Assembly (NCBI RefSeq): GCF_015547515.1
Contig: NZ_JADMVE010000005.1
Span: 186,001-250,000, forward strand
DNA: 64,000 nucleotides
Source of the DNA: Eubacterium sp. 1001713B170207_170306_E7
GTDB taxonomy: Bacteria > Bacillota > Clostridia > Eubacteriales > Eubacteriaceae
Reading direction: 5' to 3'
Shown: positions 27,678 to 36,305 of the stretch, piece after piece
How the letters are laid out: each line of letters opens with the position of its first letter
Numbering within the stretch: position 1 is the first letter of the stretch
Made by a program: the position numbers and the translations under genes
The notes under the pieces: generated by a model
Databases searched by the model: none
Told to the model about the DNA's origin: nothing
What the model saw: only the letters and a program-made list of their open reading frames with translations

Positions 27678-28586
27678 TTATTGTTCTGCGTCCATGAGTT
27701 TAAATTTCTGCATTTTTTTCTTTGTCACTTTCTGAAGCAGGATCTGGAGATCCTCTGGGGTAAAGTAGTAGTGCTTGTTGCAGAAATCACAGTTGACCTC
27801 GATGGTCTTGCCGTCATCGATCATTTCCTGCAAATCCTTTTCGCCCACGCTGATGAGGGCCTTGGTGACACGTTCTCTGGAGCAGTCGCACTTAAACTGG
27901 GCAGGCAGGCGGTCGATGATGTTGACGCCAAAGTCGCCCAGCAAAATTTCCAGGATTTCTTCAGGGCTTTGCCCCTTTTCCAAAAGTGTGGTCACCGATT
28001 CAGCCTGGCTTAATTTTTTTTCAAGCCGGTCGATGATTTCCTCGGAGGTGTAAGGCATCAGCTGGATGATAAAACCACCGGCCTGGTTGACCTCTGTCTC
28101 CTCCCTTAAGGTAAGGCCAAGGGCTACAGAGGTTGGAATCTGCTCAGAAAAGGCATAATAGTAGGTTAAATCCTCAGCGATTTCACCGGTTACCAGCGGT
28201 GAGGTACCGACATAGGGTTCCTTTAATCCGATATCCTTAATAATACTTAAATTTCCGTTGCCGATGACCCTTTCCGTTTCCAGGGGGTTTTCACTTTTCA
28301 CCTGAGGCTCAAATACAAAGCCCTTGACGTCAGCCTTGCTGTTGGCGGTGACGGTGATGCCGCCGATGGGACCGTCACTCTTGATCTGCAGGGTCAGCAC
28401 CTCATCATCGTTTTTCATCATGCTCCCCATCAGGCTGCCGGCTGTCAGCAGGCGGCCAAGGGCCACAGTAGCGGCCGGGGAGGTGTTGTGTATTTTATGC
28501 GCATGGGCACAAAGCTCCCGGGTCGTCGCGGCATATGCGCGGATCTGGCCGTCGGCAGCTGTGGCTCTTACAATATAATCAGACAT
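27678..28586 (-). CDS. hslO: Redox-regulated chaperone Hsp33
   Basis: A 302-residue holdase chaperone switched on by oxidation. The C-terminal zinc-binding cysteines are visible as FKCDCSRERV and, about 30 residues later, VNCDFCNKHY, the expected CXC...CXXC arrangement. The N-terminal SDYIVRATAADGQIRAYAATTRELC is the family start. A ribosome-binding site AAAGGAG precedes it. It is monocistronic between a divergent promoter region and the pdxT terminator. Confidence 0.96.
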   Translation of the reverse strand: MSDYIVRATAADGQIRAYAATTRELCAHAHKIHNTSPAATVALGRLLTAGSLMGSMMKNDDEVLTLQIKSDGPIGGITVTANSKADVKGFVFEPQVKSENPLETERVIGNGNLSIIKDIGLKEPYVGTSPLVTGEIAEDLTYYYAFSEQIPTSVALGLTLREETEVNQAGGFIIQLMPYTSEEIIDRLEKKLSQAESVTTLLEKGQSPEEILEILLGDFGVNIIDRLPAQFKCDCSRERVTKALISVGEKDLQEMIDDGKTIEVNCDFCNKHYYFTPEDLQILLQKVTKKKMQKFKLMDAEQ

Positions 28587-28869
28587 TGTTTCTCCTTTCA
28601 GTTATCCACTTAAAAATAGTTTAACATTTCGCAAAAGAATCTTCAATTAAATGCTGTTATTATTTATACCACAAAATCACAAAGATAAAAAGAAGGTTGC
28701 AAAAATGTTGTAAAATTTACAGAAATGTGTTCATTAAGCCGGGAATGTGGTATAATATCTAGGTTCATTTTAGTCTTTTTTAGGACGGCAGTTATTTTAA
28801 AACTAATTCAAGGTGTATCGTGTATAATAGAATCGGATATGTGCGCCTTGAAAAGGAAGGTATGAAAAA
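28587..28869. promoter_or_regulatory. Divergent promoter region hslO / yybS
   Basis: On the plus strand an extended -10 TGGTATAAT (core 28751-28756) and a second TGTATAAT (28823-28828) point toward yybS. On the minus strand an extended TGGTATAAA (core 28663-28668) points toward hslO. CAAGGTG (28809-28815) and CGCCTTG (28844-28850) can form a 7-bp stem in the yybS leader. No reading frame is supported in this gap. Confidence 0.5.
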
Positions 28870-29838
28870 ATGAAAACTAAGGCCATAACAGAGGGTGCAA
28901 TGCTGTGCGCATTGGCGGTAGTCATCGCTCTGTTTTCTTCTTATGTTCCCTTTTTGCTGCTGCTTTTTTTCCTGATTCCAGTGCCGATGGTGATACTGGC
29001 GGAAAAACAGGGCTTTAAGGTAACGCTTATCGCGGGCCTGGCAGCAACACTGATTTTATTTATGTTTATGGACCCGATTACGGCTGGGAGCTATGGTATC
29101 TATATGATTTTTGTAGGCTGCAGTCTTGGGTATATGTATTACAAGCGTAAGGATGGTTTTCTTAAACTGGCGGTAGCTTATGCGGGCATTTTCGCAGCGA
29201 TCATTCTGATCATTATCCTGCTGCAGGTCCTCACAGGACAGAATTTTGTCGCAATGCTCACCGAAACCATCGACACCTCGTCGGCACAGGTAATGGATGT
29301 TTACCGCTCTCTGGGCGCTTTTCCGGAGGATCAGCTGAGCCTGCTGCAAACCGCTGTTGACCAGATGAAGGAAACCATGAAAATGGTCATTCCACTGACG
29401 TTTCTGGTCGTGCCTTTTTTTATCGGCTGGGCCAACGTGTTGATCTCAGACGCGATCCTGAAGCGGATGCGTCTGCCGGTAAGACCACTGCCCAAGCTCA
29501 GCAAATGGCGTCTGCCGAGATCTTTTAAGAATTTCCTGATTATGGTGGTCATTGTCCTTTTGGTCATTGACCTGGCGTCTATTGATGCGATTCCGGCCGT
29601 TTACACCTATACGCTGATGATGATGATCTATCTTCTGTATTTTTTGATGGGGATATCCTTTGTTTACTGGCTCCTGGGCCGCAAACGGGCAAAGGAATCC
29701 ATGGGCCTGAAGATTCTGATCGTCGTACTGTGCTTGTTTATACCGTATGTCTCCTATATTATTTCTTTTATAGGCGTCGCGGATATTTACATTGATGTAC
29801 GAAAATTTATAGAAAATCGAGATGGTACAAACATATGA
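28870..29838 (+). CDS. YybS family membrane protein (DUF2232)
   Basis: A 322-residue polytopic protein with about eight membrane helices. It begins MKTKAITEGAMLCALAVVIALFSSYVPFL, as in Bacillus YybS. A loop in the middle (residues 135-170) is hydrophilic. Its function is unknown, but the order yybS-gdpP-rplI-dnaB is conserved in Firmicutes. It overlaps gdpP by 4 bases. Confidence 0.88.
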   Translation: MKTKAITEGAMLCALAVVIALFSSYVPFLLLLFFLIPVPMVILAEKQGFKVTLIAGLAATLILFMFMDPITAGSYGIYMIFVGCSLGYMYYKRKDGFLKLAVAYAGIFAAIILIIILLQVLTGQNFVAMLTETIDTSSAQVMDVYRSLGAFPEDQLSLLQTAVDQMKETMKMVIPLTFLVVPFFIGWANVLISDAILKRMRLPVRPLPKLSKWRLPRSFKNFLIMVVIVLLVIDLASIDAIPAVYTYTLMMMIYLLYFLMGISFVYWLLGRKRAKESMGLKILIVVLCLFIPYVSYIISFIGVADIYIDVRKFIENRDGTNI

Positions 29839-31814
29839 AAGAGAAGCAATCAACCGCGTCGAAGCTTTACCTGGTGATTTTTCTGCTGTCGCTGATTCTC
29901 CTGTTCTACAATATCCCGCTGGGGTGCCTGGGCGTTTTGCTCTGCGGCATCTGCTACTGGCGTGACAGCCAGGATGAAAAGCAGTCCAATCTGCGCCTTC
30001 AAAAAGCCATTGAGACCATTTACGGCGACATAGACCGGTTAAATCAGGAGCGGATGTACGAGCTGCCCATTGCCCTGGTCATTGTCAATGAAGGCGGGCA
30101 AATCTGCTGGTACAACCAGTATTTTGACCGGAATTTCAAGAAAAAGGATACAGCCACCAATTTTTTCGGGAAAAAAATTCAGGAGGAGCTGGGCATCGAC
30201 CTGGAAGCGCTGCTCAAGGAAAAGGAACAGGACTTCATCCATAAAGACGTGGACTACACCATTGTGTCGAACAGCTTCAGCGACGGGGATGAAACCCTGA
30301 TCCTGCTGCATTTTTTTGATGTCACCATCCAGAAAAAACAGCAGGAAATCTATAAGGAAAACGAACCGGTTTTCTGTTATATTTTAATCGACAATTATGA
30401 CGATATTATCGAACAGCTTCCCAGCCACGAGCGGTCTGCGGTTTTAAGCCAGATTGACCTGAAGATCAACGAATGGGCAAAGACCGTCGGCGCTGTGATT
30501 ATTCAATACGAGAATGACCATTACCTGATGATCTTTGAAAAAGAAAAGCTCAGGGCCATGGAGGAAGAACGGTTCCATATTTTAGACGAGATCCGCGAGA
30601 CGGAAACCGAAGAAAAATCCCAGGTAACCCTGAGCATCGGCATCGGGGTGTCCGACGAGCCGCTGGCCATCCGCGAGGCTGATGAGCTCTCGCACGCGGC
30701 CCTGGATATTGCTCTGGCCCGCGGCGGCGACCAGGCCGTTGTCAGACAGGATGAAAAAATGGCCTTTTATGGCGGCACCACTGAAGCCACGGAAAAAAGG
30801 ACCAAGGTCAAGGCCAGGGTTAAAGCCCACGGTCTCAGAGAGCTTATCCGCGAATCCGACAATGTCCTGATCATGGGGCATCAGACGCCGGATATGGACT
30901 GTCTGGGCGCGGCGGTTGGCCTGCTGGGCGCCTGCAAGGCCCTCAATAAAACCGGCAAGATTGTCATCAAAGAGATTAACTACAGCATCAAGGAGCTGTT
31001 TCAGTATCTCATGGAAAACGACGAGTACCGGGAATCCTTTATCAAGCCCAAGGAAGCAGAGGACTACATTACACCCAATACCCTGTTAATCATCGTGGAT
31101 ACCCAGAACGCCAATTATCTGGAGGTTCCGGAGCTGATCGACGAGATTGAAAAAATTGTGGTCATTGACCACCACCGGCGTTCCGGCAAGTTCATCGAAA
31201 AGACGGTTCTTAATTATACGGAGGCCTACGCCTCATCGACCTGCGAATTGATTACCGAGCTGCTCCAGTACCTCGACGAGAAGGAAAGTATGAACGAAAC
31301 TGAAGCCAATGCCCTCATGGCCGGCATGTGTATGGATACCAAGATGTTCACCTTTAAAACCGGGGTGCGCACCTTTGAGGCAGCCTCTTATCTCCGCCGT
31401 AAAGGTGCGGATACCATTATTGCCAAAACCATGCTTCAGGATGATCTCGTGACCTATTCCACCCGCTCGGAGGCGGTGCGGAACGCGAAAATCTATTTTG
31501 ACAGCATTGCCATCTCACAGCTGGAAGACGAATCAGAATATGCCAAGATCATCGCCGCACAGGCGGCGGATGAGCTGTTGAATATCAAGGGGATCAACGC
31601 GTCCTTCATCCTCTTAAAGAGCGGCAGCGGGCTGGTGATCAGCGGCCGGTCCATGGGTGAGATCAACGTTCAGTTGATCCTTGAAAAAATGGGCGGCGGC
31701 GGCCATCTGGCCATCGCGGGCGCCCAGCTTCCGGATATCAATGATCTGAATGCCGGAAAACAGATGTTACTTGACGCCATTGAAGAATATATGAAAGAGA
31801 GAGAAGAAAAATGA
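29835..31814 (+). CDS. gdpP: Cyclic-di-AMP phosphodiesterase GdpP/YybT
   Basis: A 659-residue membrane phosphodiesterase that degrades cyclic-di-AMP to pApA. Two N-terminal membrane segments (about residues 12-45) precede a PAS-like domain (60-155), a degenerate GGDEF domain (170-305, ending VTLSIGIGVSD) and the DHH-DHHA1 catalytic part (335-655). Catalytic motifs are GHQTPDMDCLGAAVG, VIDHHRRSGK and GGGGHLAIAGAQ. The GGDEF active-site residues are not conserved, as is normal for GdpP. It is coupled to yybS and to rplI by 4-base overlaps. Confidence 0.95.
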   Translation: MKEKQSTASKLYLVIFLLSLILLFYNIPLGCLGVLLCGICYWRDSQDEKQSNLRLQKAIETIYGDIDRLNQERMYELPIALVIVNEGGQICWYNQYFDRNFKKKDTATNFFGKKIQEELGIDLEALLKEKEQDFIHKDVDYTIVSNSFSDGDETLILLHFFDVTIQKKQQEIYKENEPVFCYILIDNYDDIIEQLPSHERSAVLSQIDLKINEWAKTVGAVIIQYENDHYLMIFEKEKLRAMEEERFHILDEIRETETEEKSQVTLSIGIGVSDEPLAIREADELSHAALDIALARGGDQAVVRQDEKMAFYGGTTEATEKRTKVKARVKAHGLRELIRESDNVLIMGHQTPDMDCLGAAVGLLGACKALNKTGKIVIKEINYSIKELFQYLMENDEYRESFIKPKEAEDYITPNTLLIIVDTQNANYLEVPELIDEIEKIVVIDHHRRSGKFIEKTVLNYTEAYASSTCELITELLQYLDEKESMNETEANALMAGMCMDTKMFTFKTGVRTFEAASYLRRKGADTIIAKTMLQDDLVTYSTRSEAVRNAKIYFDSIAISQLEDESEYAKIIAAQAADELLNIKGINASFILLKSGSGLVISGRSMGEINVQLILEKMGGGGHLAIAGAQLPDINDLNAGKQMLLDAIEEYMKEREEK

Positions 31815-32260
31815 AAGTAGTATTATTAGAAGATGTTCAAAATGTCGGTAAAGCCGGCGATATTGTCAATGTTAAGGACGGCTATGGCCGCAACTTTTTA
31901 ATCAAGACGAACAAAGGGCTCCCGGGTACCAAGGAAAATATTGCCAAGGCAGAAGAAGCACGGGCACTCAAAGCACAGCAGATGGAAGAAGAACGCCAGG
32001 CGGCCGTTGCTTTGGCAAAAGTCATTGACGGCACGACTGTCACCATTGCAGAAAAAGCAGGGGAAGACGGCAAGCTGTTCGGTTCTGTAACCAGCAAGGA
32101 CATTGCCGAAGCACTGGAAAGCCAGAAAGAAATTAAAGTGGATAAACGCAAGATCTCTTTAAACGCACCCGTCAGAAATGTTGGACGCATTGAGGTGAAG
32201 GTTAAAACCTATGCCGGCGTCGAAGGCAATTTGACAGTGGTGGTCGAAGCTGCGAAATAA
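31811..32260 (+). CDS. rplI: 50S ribosomal protein L9
   Basis: A 149-residue two-domain ribosomal protein. The N-terminal signature GKAGDIVNVKDGYGRNFLIKTNKGL is at about residues 13-40, followed by the long helix and the C-terminal domain ending LTVVVEAAK. The start overlaps the gdpP stop by 4 bases. dnaB follows after 57 bases. Confidence 0.97.
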   Translation: MKVVLLEDVQNVGKAGDIVNVKDGYGRNFLIKTNKGLPGTKENIAKAEEARALKAQQMEEERQAAVALAKVIDGTTVTIAEKAGEDGKLFGSVTSKDIAEALESQKEIKVDKRKISLNAPVRNVGRIEVKVKTYAGVEGNLTVVVEAAK

Positions 32261-32317
32261 ATTTGGAAATTCGTGCCGATTTCCTGGGAAATTTTTTGGA
32301 AAAGGAGGTGAAATCAG

Positions 32318-33658
32318 GTGATTAATCCAAAAACCCCACCCCATAACCTTGAAGCAGAGCAGTCAGTGCTCGGGGCGATTTTGCTGGAAGAATCCAATAT
32401 TGCCAGGGCGGAAGAACTGCTGTCGCCGGATGATTTTTACAGCACCGCCAATGCCAGAATATTCGAGTGTATGCTGGCACTGCATGACGAGAGACGGCCC
32501 ATTGATACCGTAACCCTGATCAATATGCTTAAAAACCGGGGTGTTCTTGAAGAAATCGGCGGGCCGGCCTATATCGCTGGTCTGGTTGATCAGGTTCCCA
32601 TGTACACCAACTATGAGGAATACTGTAAGATTGTTCAGGAAAAATCGGTTATACGAAACCTGATTGACACCGCCACCGAAATCCTTAATGAAAGCTACGG
32701 CCAGTACGATGACGTGGAATCCGTCATCGAAAGCGCCGAACAGAGTATTTTTAAGGTTTCACAGGGAAAAAAACGCGGGGATTTTGAGCCCATCAGCGAA
32801 ACCCTGGGCGAAACCCTGATGCAGATTGAAACCATCCAGCAGAATCAGGGTAACCTGACCGGCCTGACCACAGGCTTTGCAGAGCTTGACCTTTATACCT
32901 CCGGCCTGCAGCGGTCAGATTTGATCTTTGTGGCGGCGCGCCCCTCCATGGGTAAAACCGCCTTTGCCTTAAACCTGGCCCAGAACGCCGCCCTGAAGGA
33001 AAACGCCGCGGTGGCCATCTTCAGCCTTGAAATGTCCAAGGCCCAGCTGGTACAGCGTATGCTCTGCGCGGAATCCCTGGTCGACAGCAACAAGATCCGT
33101 ACCGGCGAGCTCTCGCCGGAGGACTGGGAGAGCATCTCCCTTGGCTACAGCCATTTGTACAATACCAATATCTTTATTGACGATACCCCGGGGGTGACGC
33201 TGTCAGAGGTAAGATCAAAATGCCGGCGGCTCAAAACCGAAAAAGGGCTTGACATGATTCTCATCGACTACCTCCAGCTCATGAGCGGCAGAGGAAAAGC
33301 GGAAAACCGCCAGAATGAAATCTCGGAAATCTCCCGCGGCCTGAAGAGCCTTGCCCGTGAAATGGACTGCCCGCTGATCTGCCTGTCACAGCTCAGCCGT
33401 GCACCGGATGCAAGGACCGACCATCATCCCATGCTCGCCGACCTCCGTGAGTCTGGGTCCATCGAGCAGGACGCCGATGTGGTGATGTTTTTGTACCGTG
33501 ATTATTATTACAATAAAGAATCAGAGCCACACATTGCAGAGCTCGATATCGCCAAACAGCGTAACGGCCCGACCGGCCGTCTGAAGCTTGCCTGGCTGCC
33601 TGAATACACCAAATTCAACGATCCCGCTCCCGACTTTTACGAGGACCCGGGGTATTGA
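32318..33658 (+). CDS. dnaB: Replicative DNA helicase DnaB
   Basis: A 446-residue hexameric helicase (called DnaC in Bacillus). The N-terminal primase-interacting domain covers residues 1-150 (PPHNLEAEQSVLGAILLE). The RecA-like motor has Walker A ARPSMGKTAFALNLA and Walker B MILIDYLQLMSG, followed by DLRESGSIEQDADVVMFLYRD. The start is GTG at 32318 behind AAGGAGG. It ends the yybS-gdpP-rplI-dnaB cluster. Confidence 0.97.
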   Translation: MINPKTPPHNLEAEQSVLGAILLEESNIARAEELLSPDDFYSTANARIFECMLALHDERRPIDTVTLINMLKNRGVLEEIGGPAYIAGLVDQVPMYTNYEEYCKIVQEKSVIRNLIDTATEILNESYGQYDDVESVIESAEQSIFKVSQGKKRGDFEPISETLGETLMQIETIQQNQGNLTGLTTGFAELDLYTSGLQRSDLIFVAARPSMGKTAFALNLAQNAALKENAAVAIFSLEMSKAQLVQRMLCAESLVDSNKIRTGELSPEDWESISLGYSHLYNTNIFIDDTPGVTLSEVRSKCRRLKTEKGLDMILIDYLQLMSGRGKAENRQNEISEISRGLKSLAREMDCPLICLSQLSRAPDARTDHHPMLADLRESGSIEQDADVVMFLYRDYYYNKESEPHIAELDIAKQRNGPTGRLKLAWLPEYTKFNDPAPDFYEDPGY

Positions 33659-33721
33659 CGCTGAATCCAATTTTAATTTTTATCAAAGGTACCCTGACCG
33701 AAAAGGGTAAAAGGTAGAGAC

Positions 33722-35107
33722 ATGAACAAGTATGATGTCATTATAATCGGCGCCGGCCCTGCCGGCATTTTTGCTGCGCTTGAGCTTAAAAAAGAAAAGC
33801 CCGAGCTCAGTATTTTAATGCTGGAAAAAGGAAACGCCATTGAGAAAAGAATTTGTCCAAAGCGCAAAACCGGCGTGTGTGTAGGCTGTAAGCCCTGCAA
33901 CATCACGACCGGGTTTGCCGGAGCCGGTGCTTACTCGGACGGCAAGCTCTCCCTGTCGCCGGATGTTGGCGGAGAGCTGCCGGATTACATCGGTTATGAA
34001 AAAACCGAAGCGCTTATCGCTTATGTGGACGAGCACTATCTGCGCTTTGGGGCAGACCCCAGGGTACATGGAATGGATAATCCGGACAAGATCCGTGAGA
34101 TAAGAACAAAAGCGATCCAGAGCAACTTAAAGCTGATTGAATGCCCGATACGCCACATGGGCACAGAGGTAGGCTACACTATTTATAAGCGCATCCAGGA
34201 TCATCTGATTCAGGATCTCGGGGTTGAAATCAAATTCCGTGATCCGGTAAAAAGTCTGATCGTGGAGAAGGGTGTAGCAGTCGGCGTAAATGCCGACAGT
34301 GAATATTATGCGGATAAAATTTTAGCCAGTGTCGGCCGGGATGGTTCAGAGTGGTTCAAAGCCATGTGCGACACCTACGGCGTCGCCACCACGGTGGGAA
34401 AGGTGGACATCGGTGTCCGTCTTGAAACACGCAACGAAATTATGAAGGAAATCAATGACGCCCTCTACGAGGGAAAGCTGGTTTACTACACGCCCACCTT
34501 TGACGACGCGGTGCGGACCTTCTGCTCAAATCCTGGCGGAGTGGTTTCAACTGAGTATTATGATGATAATCTGGCAGTGGTCAACGGCCACAGCTACAAA
34601 GCGGATGAGCTGAAAACCGACAACACCAATTTCGCCTTACTGGTCTCCAAAGGCTTTACAGAGCCCTTCAATGCGCCCATCGCTTACGGCAAACACATCG
34701 CCAGCCTTGGGAATATGCTGACCGGGAATAAAATACTGGTGCAGCGCTACGGCGATTTTATCAGAGGCCGCAGAACCAACGAGGAGCGGCTTCACCGCAA
34801 CAATATACGACCGACCCTCAAGGATGCGGTGCCGGGAGATTTATGCCTGGTGCTGCCTTACCGTATTATGAAGGATATCGACGAAATGATCCAGGCCCTG
34901 GATCATGTATCGCCGGGACTGGCCAGCGATGAGACACTGCTCTACGGGGTGGAGGTCAAGTTTTATTCCAACAAGGTGGCCGTGGACGAAAATTTTCAGA
35001 CCAATATTAAAAATCTGTATGTGCTGGGCGACGGCGCGGGCATTACCCGTGGTCTGATGCAGGCCTCGGTCAATGGCGTCTACGTGGCGAGAAATTTGTT
35101 CAATTAA
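33722..35107 (+). CDS. FAD-dependent dehydrogenase (COG2509-like)
   Basis: A 461-residue flavoprotein of an uncharacterised family. The N-terminal dinucleotide-binding motif is IIGAGPAGIFAALELKK (residues 8-24). A cysteine-containing stretch TGVCVGCKPCNITTGFAGAGAYSDGKL (residues 50-76) is typical of this family. A C-terminal GDGAGITRGLMQASVNG completes the FAD site. The substrate is unknown. The gene lies between dnaB and rsmI with a short AAAGGT-type ribosome-binding site. Confidence 0.85.
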   Translation: MNKYDVIIIGAGPAGIFAALELKKEKPELSILMLEKGNAIEKRICPKRKTGVCVGCKPCNITTGFAGAGAYSDGKLSLSPDVGGELPDYIGYEKTEALIAYVDEHYLRFGADPRVHGMDNPDKIREIRTKAIQSNLKLIECPIRHMGTEVGYTIYKRIQDHLIQDLGVEIKFRDPVKSLIVEKGVAVGVNADSEYYADKILASVGRDGSEWFKAMCDTYGVATTVGKVDIGVRLETRNEIMKEINDALYEGKLVYYTPTFDDAVRTFCSNPGGVVSTEYYDDNLAVVNGHSYKADELKTDNTNFALLVSKGFTEPFNAPIAYGKHIASLGNMLTGNKILVQRYGDFIRGRRTNEERLHRNNIRPTLKDAVPGDLCLVLPYRIMKDIDEMIQALDHVSPGLASDETLLYGVEVKFYSNKVAVDENFQTNIKNLYVLGDGAGITRGLMQASVNGVYVARNLFN

Positions 35108-35121
35108 AAATGGAGAATGAT

Positions 35122-35952
35122 ATGCCGGGAAAATTATACATTGTGGGAACGCCCATCGGCAATCTTGAGGATATTACGCTGAGAGCCCTCCGGGTTTTGG
35201 AAGAGGCAGATGTGGTTGCCGCGGAGGACACCCGCCATACTGTCAAGCTGCTCAATCATTTTGAGTTGAAGAAGCACCTGCTGGCCTACCATCAGCACAA
35301 TGAGCAGAGCGGCAGTGAAAAGCTGCTGGAGCTCTTGACAGAGGGAAAAAGCATTGCTTTGGTCAGCGACGCGGGAATGCCCATTATCTCTGACCCGGGC
35401 TCAGTCATTGTCAGCCGGTGTAAGGAAGCCGGAATTCCGGTGGAGGTGGTGCCTGGGCCAAACGCAGGACTCTGCGCCCTTGTGCTCTCGGGCATTGACG
35501 CCCGGGCCTTTACCTTTATGGGGTTTTTGGGAAAGCAGAATAAGGAAATCCGGGAAGGTATCGGGAAAATAGCCGCATCCGAAAATACCGTTATTCTCTA
35601 CGAAACGCCCCATAGGCTGGTGAAAACACTGGAAGCCATGGTTCAGGTCATTCCGGACCGAAAAATGAGTATTTCCAGGGAAATAACAAAAAAATACGAG
35701 GAGACCCGTACGGGCACGGTTCAGGAGCATCTGGACTGGTATTCTGATAATCCGCCCAAGGGCGAGTTTGTGCTGGTCATTGAGGGCGGCGACGGGCTTC
35801 CGGCGGGCAGCCAGGATTTGACGTCCCTTTCATTGGAAGATCACATGGCCCATTACCAAGACCAGGGCATGGGCGAAAAGGAAGCCATGAAGCAGGTGGC
35901 GAAAGACCGCGGCGTGAGCAAGCGGGACGTTTATAATGAACTGAAACGGTAG
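35122..35952 (+). CDS. rsmI: 16S rRNA (cytidine1402-2'-O)-methyltransferase RsmI
   Basis: A 276-residue tetrapyrrole-methylase-fold enzyme that methylates the ribose of C1402 in 16S rRNA. It shows LYIVGTPIGNLEDITLRALRVL (residues 4-25), EDTRHTVKLLNHF, and SDAGMPIISDPGSVIV for SAM binding. I prefer ATG 35122, five bases after GGAGA; an in-frame ATG at 35110 would add four residues. It follows the flavoprotein gene closely. Confidence 0.95.
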   Translation: MPGKLYIVGTPIGNLEDITLRALRVLEEADVVAAEDTRHTVKLLNHFELKKHLLAYHQHNEQSGSEKLLELLTEGKSIALVSDAGMPIISDPGSVIVSRCKEAGIPVEVVPGPNAGLCALVLSGIDARAFTFMGFLGKQNKEIREGIGKIAASENTVILYETPHRLVKTLEAMVQVIPDRKMSISREITKKYEETRTGTVQEHLDWYSDNPPKGEFVLVIEGGDGLPAGSQDLTSLSLEDHMAHYQDQGMGEKEAMKQVAKDRGVSKRDVYNELKR

Positions 35953-35968
35953 CCGGAAAGATTGGGGC

Positions 35969-35996
35969 TTGCAATTTAAAAATATTTGGATATAAT
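35969..35996 (+). promoter_or_regulatory. Promoter of the metG T-box transcript
   Basis: TTGCAA (35969-35974) and TATAAT (35991-35996) are spaced by 16 bases, just after rsmI and before the T-box leader. Confidence 0.75.
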
Positions 35997-36019
35997 AGTA
36001 TAGTAATAAATTAAATATG

Positions 36020-36279
36020 AACTGCGATGAAGAGAAGAGTACATTCGGAGAAAGCATACAGAGAACCGGGTAAGGTGAAAGCCGGCTGCGGACAAGGAAT
36101 GGAAGATGGCCTCTGAGCAAGCGCTGGTGAGGGTTAACCTAAGCCAGAGCCGCGGAGAGCGTTAAAAACAAATAATAAACCCTGCCGGTTTATTAGCTGA
36201 GCCGTCTGCCGTGAGACAGGCGGAAAGTAAGGTGGTAACACGAGAGCTTCGTCCTTATATGGAGAGGCTCTCTTTATTT
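36020..36279 (+). ncRNA. T-box riboswitch (tRNA-Met sensor) upstream of metG
   Basis: The leader starts with a GAAGAGAAGAGTAC segment (Stem I loop-E side) and includes the AGAGAACCGGG...GGTG distal-loop type motifs. It then reads GGAAG-ATG-G-CCTCTGAGC, which places an AUG (Met) specifier at 36106-36108. The T-box itself is a variant, AAGGTGGTAACACG (36229-36242), with TGGT (36233-36236) able to pair with the ACCA end of uncharged tRNA-Met. The terminator (36242-36272 plus T run) overlaps the T-box. Uncharged tRNA would favour readthrough into metG. Confidence 0.93.
36242..36279 (+). terminator. T-box terminator
   Basis: GAGAGC (36242-36247) pairs with GCTCTC (36267-36272), with further pairing of TCC and GGA inside, followed by TTTATTTTT. 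Its 5' arm is shared with the T-box antiterminator. Confidence 0.88.
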
Positions 36280-36305
36280 TTAGAAATTTTTAAGGAGGAA
36301 ATACC

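Noticed and set aside
33690-33709. TACCCT/AGGGTA inverted repeat after dnaB
   Set aside because: The stem is only 6 bp with no T run, so it is not supported as a terminator.
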